Shown one piece after another: positions 27,582 to 35,434 of a stretch of DNA of 64,000 nt (position 1 is its first letter; each line of letters opens with the position of its first letter). A model generated the notes under the pieces. The model searched no databases. It was not told where the DNA came from and was given only the letters and a program-made list of their open reading frames with translations. The position numbers and the translations under genes are program-made. Source of the stretch: Zobellia galactanivorans (GTDB lineage Bacteria > Bacteroidota > Bacteroidia > Flavobacteriales > Flavobacteriaceae); assembly GCF_000973105.1 (NCBI RefSeq), contig NC_015844.1, forward strand, positions 2,600,501 through 2,664,500, in the 5' to 3' direction.

Positions 27582-28823
27582 ATGATGCAATACCCAAAAT
27601 TATTCATATTTGTCCTCGTACTTTTTACTACGGCACAGCTGTGGGCAAAACCCATTGTCGTTTGCGAAAGCTGCGTGGTAAAGTCCATTTCGGAAGCGGT
27701 GGCTTTGGCCATAGACTTTGACACCCTATTGGTTAAAAAGGGGACATACAAAGAATATAATATCCTCATAGATAAACCCCTGACCTTGATAGGCGAAAAT
27801 TACCCTATTATCGATGGGGAAGACCAGGGTGAAATTATACGGATCGTATCCGATAATGTTACCGTAGATGGTTTTTTTATAGTGAACGTAGGTACAAGTT
27901 ATACGACGGATTATGCCGCAATAAGGGTAGTGAAGAGTAAGAACTTTTTAATTCAGAATATAGTTCTTGAAAAACTGTTCTTCGGTATTTATCTCGAAAA
28001 ATCAAGCCACGGGAAAGTCTATCACAACAAAATTATCGGCGATGCCATAGACGAGTACAATTCAGGGAACGGAATTCAACTCTGGTATTCGCATCATGTT
28101 GAGGTCAGTCAAAATATCGTTCAAGGGGCAAGGGACGGAATCTACTTGGAATTTTCCGATAACATTACCATACATAACAATAAAAGCACCGATAATTTAA
28201 GGTACGGATTGCACTTTATGTTCTCCGATGACGATGTGTATACCGACAATATCTTTGAAAACAACGGGGCGGGAGTGGCCGTCATGTTCTCCAAACGAAT
28301 TAAAATGAAGGGGAATACTTTTCGAAAAAATTGGGGTCCCGCGGCTTTCGGGATGTTGTTGAAGGAAATCAACGATGCCGAAATCAGTGGCAATACTTTT
28401 GAAGAAAATACCATTGGTATCCATATTGAAGGATCTAATCGTATCGAGTATAAAGAGAATAACTTCGTAAAGAACGGATGGGGCATTAAAGTGTTGGGGG
28501 CTTGTTATGCCAACACTTTTAGCGCTAACAATTTTCTGTACAACAGCTTCGATATATCGTATAACAGCAAGTTGAACGATAATGTCTTCGACGGCAATTA
28601 TTGGAGCGCGTATACCGGTTATGATTTGGATAAGAACGGTATTGGCGATGTGCCCTATCGTCCCGTAAAATTGTTTTCCTATATCGTGAACCAAACTCCA
28701 GAGGCCATTGTTTTGCTGCGTAGTCTTTTTATGGATATTATCGATTTTTCCGAAAAGGTATCGCCCGTGTTTACACCAGATAATTTATTGGATACTAATC
28801 CCTTAATGACCAAAGTACAATGA
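27582..28823 (+). CDS. nosD: NosD periplasmic copper-processing protein
   Basis: About 413 residues. A Sec signal (YPKLFIFVLVLFTTAQLWA) is followed by a right-handed parallel beta-helix of carbohydrate-binding/CASH type with many repeated N/D-rich turns (for example DNITIHNNKSTDN and GNTFEENTIGIHIEGSN). NosD works with the NosFY ABC transporter to mature the CuZ sulfide centre of NosZ. I choose the ATG at 27582 because it begins a normal signal peptide; earlier starts place an extra hydrophilic stretch ahead of it. The stop overlaps the nosF start (ATGA). Confidence 0.92.
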   Translation: MMQYPKLFIFVLVLFTTAQLWAKPIVVCESCVVKSISEAVALAIDFDTLLVKKGTYKEYNILIDKPLTLIGENYPIIDGEDQGEIIRIVSDNVTVDGFFIVNVGTSYTTDYAAIRVVKSKNFLIQNIVLEKLFFGIYLEKSSHGKVYHNKIIGDAIDEYNSGNGIQLWYSHHVEVSQNIVQGARDGIYLEFSDNITIHNNKSTDNLRYGLHFMFSDDDVYTDNIFENNGAGVAVMFSKRIKMKGNTFRKNWGPAAFGMLLKEINDAEISGNTFEENTIGIHIEGSNRIEYKENNFVKNGWGIKVLGACYANTFSANNFLYNSFDISYNSKLNDNVFDGNYWSAYTGYDLDKNGIGDVPYRPVKLFSYIVNQTPEAIVLLRSLFMDIIDFSEKVSPVFTPDNLLDTNPLMTKVQ

Positions 28824-29530
28824 TTCATATTGAAGGCTTACATAAAAAATTCGGAAAGAACCCAGTGCTTTCCGGCCTAGACCTTACCATAAATAAGGAG
28901 GGTGTTTTTGCGGTCTTGGGGCCCAATGGTTCAGGAAAAACCACCTTGATCAAGAGTATATTGGGAATGGTGGTGCCCGATAAAGGAACGATTTCCGTGC
29001 AAGGGGAGCCCATTAAAAAGAATTGGAAGTACCGTAAAGAAATCGACTATCTGCCGCAGATTGCCAACTTTCCGGGAAACCTGAAGGTCCGTGAACTGAT
29101 CCGGATGATAAAAGACCTTCGGCAAAGCCCGAGCGATGAAGACAGGTTGATAGCCCTTTTTAAACTCGAACCTTTTTTAGATAAGAAGCTCTCGACCTTA
29201 TCAGGGGGTACCAAACAGAAGGTGAACATTGTATTGGCCTTTATGTTCAACAGTCCCTTGCTGATTTTGGACGAGCCTACCACAGGGCTTGATCCCGCTT
29301 CCTTGATCCATTTAAAAGAGCTTATACGCGAACAGCGGGAAATGAAAAAAACCATACTGATTACCTCGCATATTATGCAATTCGTTGCCGAAGTATCGGA
29401 TGTTATCGTCTACCTGTTGGAAGGTAATATTTACTTTAAGGGCAGTATTGAGGAACTCAAGACCAAGACCGGACAAACCGATTTAGAACACGCCATTGCG
29501 GCCATAGCAACTGCACCTAGCCATGCTTAA
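28820..29530 (+). CDS. nosF: NosF ABC transporter ATP-binding protein
   Basis: 236 residues with Walker A LGPNGSGKTTLIK (about 34-46), ABC signature LSGGTKQKVNIVLAF (about 124-138), Walker B LLILDEPTTGLDPAS (about 143-157) and switch His (ITSHIM). It powers the NosFY transporter thought to supply a sulfur species for the NosZ CuZ cluster. It is coupled by overlaps to nosD (4 nt) and nosY (8 nt). Confidence 0.93.
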   Translation: MIHIEGLHKKFGKNPVLSGLDLTINKEGVFAVLGPNGSGKTTLIKSILGMVVPDKGTISVQGEPIKKNWKYRKEIDYLPQIANFPGNLKVRELIRMIKDLRQSPSDEDRLIALFKLEPFLDKKLSTLSGGTKQKVNIVLAFMFNSPLLILDEPTTGLDPASLIHLKELIREQREMKKTILITSHIMQFVAEVSDVIVYLLEGNIYFKGSIEELKTKTGQTDLEHAIAAIATAPSHA

Positions 29531-30305
29531 GATACTCAAATATAGTTTTTATGACCTGATCCGTAGCCGATGGAGCTACGTGTACTTTTTGTTTTACCTT
29601 TTGTTGGGCTTTGTATTGTTGTTCCTGAACAACGATGTGTCAAAGGCCATTATAACCCTGATGAACGTTATTATTCTGCTCGTACCCCTTATCGGTACCA
29701 TTTTTGGCATAATGTACTTCTACAATTCAAAGGAATTTACAGAATTATTGCTGGCGCAACCGGTCAAGCGTTCCTCTATATTTTTGGGGCAGTACTTCGG
29801 TGTGGCGGGTTCCTTGACCCTAAGTTTGGTGCTAGGGCTCGGTATTCCGTTTGTACTCTACGGCCTTTTTAAGAGCGATGCTATTTTCGACTTTACCCTG
29901 CTCTTGGTCACAGGGGCCTTCTTGACCTTGATCTTTACGGTATTGGCATTTAATATCGCCCTCTCCAATGAGAACAAGATCAAAGGTTTTGGCTATGCCG
30001 TATTGCTGTGGTTGTTCCTTGCGGTGATTTATGACGGACTCTTTCTGATGTCCTTAATTATTTTTAAGGAATATCCACTGGATAGTTTTTCCTTGGGCGC
30101 GACAATGTTGAACCCCATAGACTTATCACGAACCTTGATTCTTTTAAAATTGGATATATCCGCCCTCTTAGGATATACCGGGGCCGTGTTCAAGAAGTTC
30201 TTCGGCACGGACCAAGGCCTCCTTATTTCTATGCTGATGCTCGTTTTATGGACCGTTCTGCCTATTTGGCGATTGGTTTCCGTGGCCAAGAAAAAAGATT
30301 TTTAA
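29523..30305 (+). CDS. nosY: NosY ABC transporter permease
   Basis: 260 residues with six hydrophobic helices (near 20-38, 45-65, 90-112, 120-142, 148-170 and 230-250), matching the ABC-2 type permease NosY. It pairs with NosF and NosD for NosZ maturation. The start overlaps the nosF end by 8 nt. A membrane protein gene follows after 15 nt in the same operon. Confidence 0.9.
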   Translation: MLKILKYSFYDLIRSRWSYVYFLFYLLLGFVLLFLNNDVSKAIITLMNVIILLVPLIGTIFGIMYFYNSKEFTELLLAQPVKRSSIFLGQYFGVAGSLTLSLVLGLGIPFVLYGLFKSDAIFDFTLLLVTGAFLTLIFTVLAFNIALSNENKIKGFGYAVLLWLFLAVIYDGLFLMSLIIFKEYPLDSFSLGATMLNPIDLSRTLILLKLDISALLGYTGAVFKKFFGTDQGLLISMLMLVLWTVLPIWRLVSVAKKKDF

Positions 30306-30320
30306 TACATTGCCGATACA

Positions 30321-31541
30321 ATGGCCGCATTAATGACAACTCTTAGGAACCAAAGTAAAATGGCCTTGGTGTATTTGGTCGTAGCGGCCGCCTTGGGTTG
30401 TGTACTTCGGTTTTTTCGCGTATTCGATATTCCCGTTACCTATAAGTTTATCGTTCATGCCCATTCCCATATCGCCTTATTGGGTTGGGTGTATTTGGCC
30501 CTTACCACCCTGCTGTATGAGCTGTTTTTGAAAGGTCTAGGAATCGATAAGAAATACGCTAGGATCTTTTGGTTTACCCAAGTGACCCTGGTCGGTATGT
30601 TGTTGACCTTTCCGTTGCAAGGGTATGCCGTCTTTTCAATTGTCTTTTCTACCTTGTTCCTGTTCGCCTCTTATTGGTTTTCATACTTTTTTTATAAGAA
30701 CGTGCCAAGGGAGTACAAGACAGTACCATCCTTCAAGTGTGCCAAGGCCGCTATTGTATATTTATTGGTTTCCAGTATAGGCCCGTGGGCATTGGGCGCT
30801 ATAATGAATATCCTTGGCCCCGACTCCATTTGGTATCGATTGGCCATTTATTTCTATCTCCATTTTTTGTACAACGGATGGATGATAATGGCACTTGTGG
30901 CCGTTTTTCTCTTTTTTCTTGAAAAGCAACAGGTGGTTTTGCCCGAGCGTAAGTTTAAAACCTTCTTCTGGGGCTTGAATCTTGGAATCGTTTTTTCCTT
31001 CTTCCTGTCTACCTTGTTTGCCCATCCGGGACCGGGGTCTTATCTGTTAGGGGGAGTTGGGGCGGTTTTACAGCTAGGTGCTTTCTATATTTTACTAAGG
31101 TTTTCTAGGGGGAGACAAAGCGAGGTAATGAAGGCATTATCACCGTTTCAGTACAGATTGCTGGGGGCGGTGGCCTTATTATGGGGAATTAAGATGTTAT
31201 TGCAACTACTAAGTGCCTTGCCGTACTTTGCCGATTTGGCCGTCACCTATTTGGATTTTACCATTGGCTATTTGCATTGGACGTTTTTGGGAGTGGTTAC
31301 TATGGGGCTGTTTTTATTCCTTGATTCTTTTAAGTTGCTAGCTCTGAATCGGAAGTTCTTTTTCTTGTATGCCTTAGGGTTTCTACTGACCGAAGCACTT
31401 ATTTTTTATAGGGCGATCGCGTACTGGCAAAGGCTCGAACTCCTGTCTAGGTTTGATGCCATTTTGGGCATTGCTAGCTTGCTGGTATTATTGGCGCTGG
31501 TGGGCCTATTGCTGGGGAAAGGAAAAAAAGTTCGAAGGTAA
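30321..31541 (+). CDS. Haem-copper-oxidase-like polytopic membrane protein, last gene of the nos operon
   Basis: 406 residues with about 12 membrane helices. Three His-containing helices stand out: HAHSHIALLGWVY (about 49-61), YLHFLYNGWMIMAL (about 174-187) and YLHWTFLGVVTMG (about 312-324). The HxHxH...LGW pattern resembles the haem-ligand helix of haem-copper oxidase subunit I and of NnrS-like proteins, but the protein is shorter than subunit I. It follows nosY by 15 nt, so belongs to the nos operon. A haem-bearing membrane protein in electron supply or NO handling is possible; the function is not known to me. Confidence 0.6.
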   Translation: MAALMTTLRNQSKMALVYLVVAAALGCVLRFFRVFDIPVTYKFIVHAHSHIALLGWVYLALTTLLYELFLKGLGIDKKYARIFWFTQVTLVGMLLTFPLQGYAVFSIVFSTLFLFASYWFSYFFYKNVPREYKTVPSFKCAKAAIVYLLVSSIGPWALGAIMNILGPDSIWYRLAIYFYLHFLYNGWMIMALVAVFLFFLEKQQVVLPERKFKTFFWGLNLGIVFSFFLSTLFAHPGPGSYLLGGVGAVLQLGAFYILLRFSRGRQSEVMKALSPFQYRLLGAVALLWGIKMLLQLLSALPYFADLAVTYLDFTIGYLHWTFLGVVTMGLFLFLDSFKLLALNRKFFFLYALGFLLTEALIFYRAIAYWQRLELLSRFDAILGIASLLVLLALVGLLLGKGKKVRR

Positions 31542-31545
31542 GGGC

Positions 31546-31878
31546 TTAGACCGCATCGTCCTTTAAGATGCTAAAAACAATACCGTCTAAATTGGAATCG
31601 AGTGGGATTTGACACGCTAGGCGACTGGTCTTGGTACGGCCGGTGATATTTGAAAGTGTATTTTCTTCATTGATATCCATTTTTTCCAAATTACGATCAC
31701 TATGTAGTTGAATGTGGCAAGTACCACACCAGGCACGGCCTTTGCAGTCGCCCCAATCCTGTAGGTATTTGTCGAACAAGAGTTCCATAAGGCTATGGTA
31801 TTCGTGGTTGTTAAAATCGGCCTGGCAGGTCTCGCCAAATTCGTCAATGTAAGTAAGGCTCAACTTCTTTAGTGACAT
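31546..31878 (-). CDS. [2Fe-2S] ferredoxin, adrenodoxin type
   Basis: About 110 residues from the ATG at 31878. The cluster ligands are in DCKGRAWCGTCHIQ, which gives the CxxxxxCxxC spacing of adrenodoxin/ISC-type ferredoxins, plus a fourth Cys in RLACQIPL. It starts MSLKKLSLTYIDEFGE, a usual ferredoxin beta-strand start. An earlier in-frame start would add an 18-residue extension unlike the family. It lies downstream of a small membrane protein and ric on the same strand and may pass electrons to the di-iron Ric protein or other reductases. It converges on the nos operon with a 4-nt gap. Confidence 0.85.
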   Translation of the reverse strand: MSLKKLSLTYIDEFGETCQADFNNHEYHSLMELLFDKYLQDWGDCKGRAWCGTCHIQLHSDRNLEKMDINEENTLSNITGRTKTSRLACQIPLDSNLDGIVFSILKDDAV

Positions 31879-31901
31879 ATGTTTTTTAGAAAAGATTGTT
31901 G

Positions 31902-32249
31902 CTAAAGAAAGCTTGCGATAATAACCGAACAACTGAAGAGCAGACTTGCCAATAACAGGTTGAACGAAAACTTGGATTTCAAATTGGCCAGTACCGAAGC
32001 GTTATAGGCCATACATAGTATGGTCACGAAAAACACCAAGGTCATCTTCGAGAAGTCATGTAAGTTGCCCATGAGCAGTACCATGGCCGCGGCGGAGCCA
32101 ATACAGCTTTGGGCGATGATCGCAATGGTGGCATATCCGGTCTGTCCGCGTTTGAATTCATTCAATAGGCTAAAATATAGTCTTGATATAGGGTTGCTTC
32201 TGTGTTGTTCTTCTGAAACGCTTAAGGGAGGTAGGGTTGAATCTTTCAT
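31902..32249 (-). CDS. Small membrane protein between ferredoxin and ric
   Basis: 115 residues with a polar N-terminus and three hydrophobic helices (about 41-62, 68-87 and 93-113). No family recognised. It lies 23 nt upstream of the ferredoxin and 59 nt downstream of ric, all on the same strand, so the three may form one nitrosative-stress unit. It could anchor the ferredoxin or Ric to the membrane, but this is a guess from context. Confidence 0.55.
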   Translation of the reverse strand: MKDSTLPPLSVSEEQHRSNPISRLYFSLLNEFKRGQTGYATIAIIAQSCIGSAAAMVLLMGNLHDFSKMTLVFFVTILCMAYNASVLANLKSKFSFNLLLASLLFSCSVIIASFL

Positions 32250-32308
32250 CGGGATTAATTTTAGGGTTAAAATTTTGTTTTTAGCAATTCGTTGAGTGAG
32301 CTGGCTTT

Positions 32309-33028
32309 TTATACCAATGCCGATAGTTGCGACTCTAGTTCACTGGCCTTCGGAAAAAGTATATTGTTCTCTAAGTGGATGTGTTGGTGTAGGTCGTCTT
32401 CAAATTCCTGTAACAGGGCGTATGCCACTTTGTAGGTCGTACACGCGTCTTCGGGAGGGGTATAGTTGTTGCTGAGTGCGGCAATGGTTCTAAAACGCTC
32501 TCCTTCGTATTCATGGTCGTGCATCATGGCCTGAATAGGATTGCTCACGGTACCGAAGTGTGGGGTGCCCAAGGTCTTGCCCGATTGCTTTGCCGCTGCC
32601 ATTTTGCGTATAAAGGGAAAGAGTACCAATTCTTCTTTTTTCATATGCATGGCCAACTCGCCTGCAGAGGTAGTAAAAAGGTCCTTGATTTCATAGAGCT
32701 CGGGGTGTTTTTGGCCATGAACGCGGCATAACTTGTCGAGATATTGCCTTAACACCGTACTTTGCTTTTCAACGTATCTGTGATGCTTCTTTTCGATGTA
32801 GTCGATAAGAAGGTCCAATGGCCATGATTGATAGCCTAGGCGGTCTCCCTTGCCCTCTTCTTGTACTTCATTTAGTTCAGCGGAAAGGAGGTCAAGGTTT
32901 AAGTTGTTTTTCTTCGCCACCTCTTCCAAGCTTCGATTGCCTTTGCAACAAAAGTCAATGCTGTGGTTTTTGAAAACTTGGGCCGTGCGGTAGTCCTTGG
33001 CCACGATTTCACCTATGGTCTTTGTCAT
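32309..33028 (-). CDS. ric: Iron-sulfur cluster repair di-iron protein
   Basis: 239 residues with an N-terminal DUF542 domain (MTKTIGEIVAKDYRTAQVF followed by HSIDFCCKGN, the conserved Cys pair near residue 27) and a C-terminal hemerythrin-like domain with His/Glu ligands (KKHHRYVEK, MHMKKEELVLFPF, MHDHEYEGERF and HIHLENNILFPK). Known as RIC, YtfE or ScdA, it repairs Fe-S clusters damaged by nitric oxide or peroxide. The promoter has a GGACA-N4-TGTCC repeat and a Rrf2 regulator gene lies just upstream, which fits NsrR-type control. Confidence 0.93.
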   Translation of the reverse strand: MTKTIGEIVAKDYRTAQVFKNHSIDFCCKGNRSLEEVAKKNNLNLDLLSAELNEVQEEGKGDRLGYQSWPLDLLIDYIEKKHHRYVEKQSTVLRQYLDKLCRVHGQKHPELYEIKDLFTTSAGELAMHMKKEELVLFPFIRKMAAAKQSGKTLGTPHFGTVSNPIQAMMHDHEYEGERFRTIAALSNNYTPPEDACTTYKVAYALLQEFEDDLHQHIHLENNILFPKASELESQLSALV

Positions 33029-33062
33029 GATTTCTTGTTTTTATAGTTAGATATATTAAATA

Positions 33063-33076
33063 GGACATTTTTGTCC
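33063..33076. promoter_or_regulatory. NsrR/Rrf2-like operator upstream of ric
   Basis: GGACA-TTTT-TGTCC is a perfect 5-bp inverted repeat with a 4-nt spacer, 35 nt upstream of the ric start. It matches the repeat before the rrf2 gene and the one before the nos operon. It is probably bound by the Rrf2 protein encoded immediately upstream. Confidence 0.6.
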
Positions 33077-33096
33077 GATTTATAGTTAAATTTTTT

Positions 33097-33531
33097 TTAG
33101 CGTTTCAGGTGGGTCAAGCCTTCTTCAAGGCCCATGGTCATATCATAAAGGCTCGTGCTTTCGAGCATGTCTTTGAGGTCGGCCCGTATTTGAACAAATT
33201 TGTCGTGTACTGGACAAGGTTCGTTACTATTGCACCTTTTAAGGCCTAGGCCACAACCTTCGTATACGTTATTTCCGTCTATGGCATACACGATCTGTGC
33301 AAGCTTTATCTTGGGAATGTTCGATTGTGAAATCTGAAAACCACCTAAGGATCCCTTTACGGATTCTATAATCTGTTTTTTAGATAGCTGTTGCAATATT
33401 TTAGCGGTAAAGGCTACGGGAGAATCGATTTTATCGGCGATTTCCTTTAGGCTCACACGAGTACCCTCAAGCGACTTCAATGCTATGTAGGTCGATGCCC
33501 TTATACCGTATTCACATGCTTTTGAAAACAT
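33097..33531 (-). CDS. Rrf2-family transcriptional regulator, NsrR/IscR-like
   Basis: 144 residues: winged helix-turn-helix (about 1-60; SLKEIADKIDSPVAFTAKIL is the recognition region) and a C-terminal Fe-S loop with CGLGLKRCNSNEPC (near residues 93-106), giving C-x6-C-x5-C. Rrf2 regulators with three Cys bind an iron-sulfur cluster that reacts with NO or reflects cluster status. The gene sits just upstream of ric and has a related inverted repeat in its own promoter, suggesting autoregulation. NsrR-like function is likely but IscR-type sensing cannot be ruled out. Confidence 0.88.
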   Translation of the reverse strand: MFSKACEYGIRASTYIALKSLEGTRVSLKEIADKIDSPVAFTAKILQQLSKKQIIESVKGSLGGFQISQSNIPKIKLAQIVYAIDGNNVYEGCGLGLKRCNSNEPCPVHDKFVQIRADLKDMLESTSLYDMTMGLEEGLTHLKR

Positions 33532-33553
33532 TCAGATGGTGTTTATTTCTTTA

Positions 33554-33589
33554 CAAAGATAGGTTTTTTTAATTAGGATAAAAATATCC
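33554..33589 (-). promoter_or_regulatory. Promoter and operator of the rrf2 gene
   Basis: A perfect -7 box TATCTTTG on the minus strand (33554-33561) is preceded by GGATA-AAAA-TATCC (33576-33589), a 14-nt inverted repeat in the -33 region. Another half-site TATCC lies at 33600-33604. Placement over the -33 element suggests repression. Confidence 0.6.
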
Positions 33590-33615
33590 GAATTAAAAAT
33601 ATCCACATAGATGGT

Positions 33616-34008
33616 TTAGTTTTTTTTCCTGTGCTGGTACATTTGCATAAAAAGCATGGTACTCATTTTTTGCGCCCTGTTTTTGGCGATCCAGACCCTT
33701 TCCCCGTCGAAAAGTTCATCTAGGGTGGCGAACCAGAGGTTGAGCCAAAGCCCGAAATGCTCGGAAGTAATGGTGTGATTTGTTTTATCGTCTACTTCCT
33801 GATGGGCCGTAACCGGGTTGCCATGGTACTTGCGTTGGAGAAAGAGTTGGGTTTCCCAAAAATCGGTCAACAGCTCAAGATGGGCCTCCCAATCGGAAAT
33901 GATCCCGTTAAAAATAGGGCCAAGGGTTTCCTCCTCCCTTATTTTTCCATAAAAGGTGTCGACCAGTAGCCGTACATCTTGCCGGGTTTTGATTTCCTTT
34001 TTTTCCAT
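33616..34008 (-). CDS. Group III truncated haemoglobin
   Basis: 130 residues with the trHb III pattern: TFYGKIREEETLGPIF near the start, then WETQLFL, and the proximal His in SEHFGLWLNLWFATLDE (H84). These small globins bind O2 or NO and are found in microaerobic or nitrosative settings. The gene lies 24 nt downstream of the CoA-transferase gene and is probably cotranscribed from its FNR-type promoter. It sits between that gene and the Rrf2/ric nitrosative-stress genes. Confidence 0.9.
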   Translation of the reverse strand: MEKKEIKTRQDVRLLVDTFYGKIREEETLGPIFNGIISDWEAHLELLTDFWETQLFLQRKYHGNPVTAHQEVDDKTNHTITSEHFGLWLNLWFATLDELFDGERVWIAKNRAQKMSTMLFMQMYQHRKKN

Positions 34009-34032
34009 CGCATCAAAAATACACTATTAACT

Positions 34033-35301
34033 TTAGTTCTTGAAGCGTTCGTACGTGGCCTTTTCCAATTCTTCCCTAAAGTCGGGATGGGCTATGGCAA
34101 TTAGGGCCTGTGCCCTTTCCTTTAGGTTTTTTCCGAAGAGATTGGCCACACCGTATTCGGTTACAACATAGTGTACGTGAGCCCTGGTCGTAGTAACCCC
34201 GGCACCCTGTTTTAGAAAGGGCGTAATTTTGGAAACGCCTTTTGCCGTAAGTGAGGGCATGGCGAAAATAGGTTTGCCGCCTTTTGAAAGCGATGCCCCA
34301 CGAATGAAATCCATTTGGCCCCCGACCCCAGAGTATTGGCGACTGCCGATGGTGTCGGCGCAGATTTGACCGGTCAGGTCTATTTCAATGGCACTGTTTA
34401 TCGCCGTTACTTTTGGGTTTCGTCTTATGATGGCCGTATCGTTGGTATAGGCGGCTTCCTTAAAATGTACCGAGGGATTGTCATCTACAAAGTCATATAG
34501 TTTTTGGGATCCCACGGCAAAGCAAGTAACTATTTTTCCGGTCTTGATCTGTTTGTCTTCCCCGGTGACCACGCCTTGTTCGATCAAGGGCAGTATACCG
34601 TCGGAAAACATTTCGGTATGGATGCCAAGGCGTTTGTGGTTGCCCAGATTGCTCAATACGGCATTGGGAATACTGCCGATGCCCATTTGCAGGGTGGCAC
34701 CGTCTTCGATAAGGCCGGCCACGTTTTTACCTATTTTCGCCTCTACGGGAGATATGGAAACAATATCGTGGGCGTGGATCGGACTGTCGATCTCAATGGC
34801 GCAGTCAATATTTTTTATATGGATAATTCCATCACCATGCGTTCTAGGCACTGAGGGGTTGATTTGGGCAATGACCTTTTTGGCGACCTGAATGGCCGGA
34901 AGGGCTACATCTACAGAAACACCCAAAGAGCAATACCCGTGTCTGTCTGGCGGGGAGACCTGTACTATGGCTACGTCAATGGGTAAAATGCCCTGTCTGA
35001 ACAAAAGGTGGATCTCGCTCAAAAAAATTGGAATATAGTCACCTTGGGTACTGTTGACAACGTTTCTTACATTACCGCCCACAAAACAGCTATTCATTCT
35101 AAAGCTCTTGTTGTAGGGTTCACGAGCGTATTTTGCCTCGCCTTCGGTGTGTATCGAAACGATTTCAACGTTTTTTAATTCTTCATGTCTGTCGCATAAA
35201 GCGTCTATGAGCGTATTGGGTGTCATTGCGGCCCCCTGTAAAAATACGCGGTCACCTGATTTTATCGTTGATACGGCTTCTTCCTTTGAAACAATTTTCA
35301 T
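34033..35301 (-). CDS. Acetyl-CoA hydrolase/CoA-transferase family protein
   Basis: 422 residues of the AcH/4-hydroxybutyrate CoA-transferase family: N-terminal SGDRVFLQGAAMTPN, then VQVSPPDRHGYCSLGVSVD (about 113-131), and the C-terminal domain with GVGGQMDFIRGASLSKGG (about 325-342), holding the family GxGGQxDF motif. Such enzymes move CoA between acetyl-CoA and other acids in fermentation. An FNR-type site precedes the gene, and a globin follows by 24 nt, so it is probably used at low oxygen, for example in acetate or succinate formation. The acceptor acid is unknown. Confidence 0.9.
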   Translation of the reverse strand: MKIVSKEEAVSTIKSGDRVFLQGAAMTPNTLIDALCDRHEELKNVEIVSIHTEGEAKYAREPYNKSFRMNSCFVGGNVRNVVNSTQGDYIPIFLSEIHLLFRQGILPIDVAIVQVSPPDRHGYCSLGVSVDVALPAIQVAKKVIAQINPSVPRTHGDGIIHIKNIDCAIEIDSPIHAHDIVSISPVEAKIGKNVAGLIEDGATLQMGIGSIPNAVLSNLGNHKRLGIHTEMFSDGILPLIEQGVVTGEDKQIKTGKIVTCFAVGSQKLYDFVDDNPSVHFKEAAYTNDTAIIRRNPKVTAINSAIEIDLTGQICADTIGSRQYSGVGGQMDFIRGASLSKGGKPIFAMPSLTAKGVSKITPFLKQGAGVTTTRAHVHYVVTEYGVANLFGKNLKERAQALIAIAHPDFREELEKATYERFKN

Positions 35302-35320
35302 AATGGTCGGTTTTGTTATG

Positions 35321-35363
35321 CAAATATCAAGAATAGGGCTTCTTTAAAATATGAACATTATCA
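35321..35363 (-). promoter_or_regulatory. FNR-type site and promoter of the CoA-transferase/globin unit
   Basis: On the minus strand TGATAATGTTCA (35352-35363) is followed at the usual 35-nt offset by GATATTTG (35321-35328), one mismatch from TAnnTTTG. The ATG is at 35301. The palindrome is imperfect, so it is the weakest member of the set. Confidence 0.55.
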
Positions 35364-35382
35364 TGTTTTAAAATATAGCATA

Positions 35383-35416
35383 AAAAAAGGGGACCCTTGT
35401 ACGGCTCCCCTTTTTT
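35383..35416 (-). terminator. Bidirectional terminator between haloperoxidase and CoA-transferase genes
   Basis: AAAAAAGGGGA and TCCCCTTTTTT form an 11-bp stem with a T-run on both strands. On the minus strand it follows the haloperoxidase stop by 18 nt. Confidence 0.88.
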
Positions 35417-35434
35417 CTTTATACGTTCAATTTT

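Noticed and set aside
27422-27721. A 99-residue plus-strand frame before nosD
   Set aside because: It overlaps the nosD signal peptide in another frame and has no family features.
31871-31880. TGACATATG near the ferredoxin start as a further FNR-type site
   Set aside because: The right half does not match TCA and the sequence overlaps the start codon, with no -7 box at the required distance.
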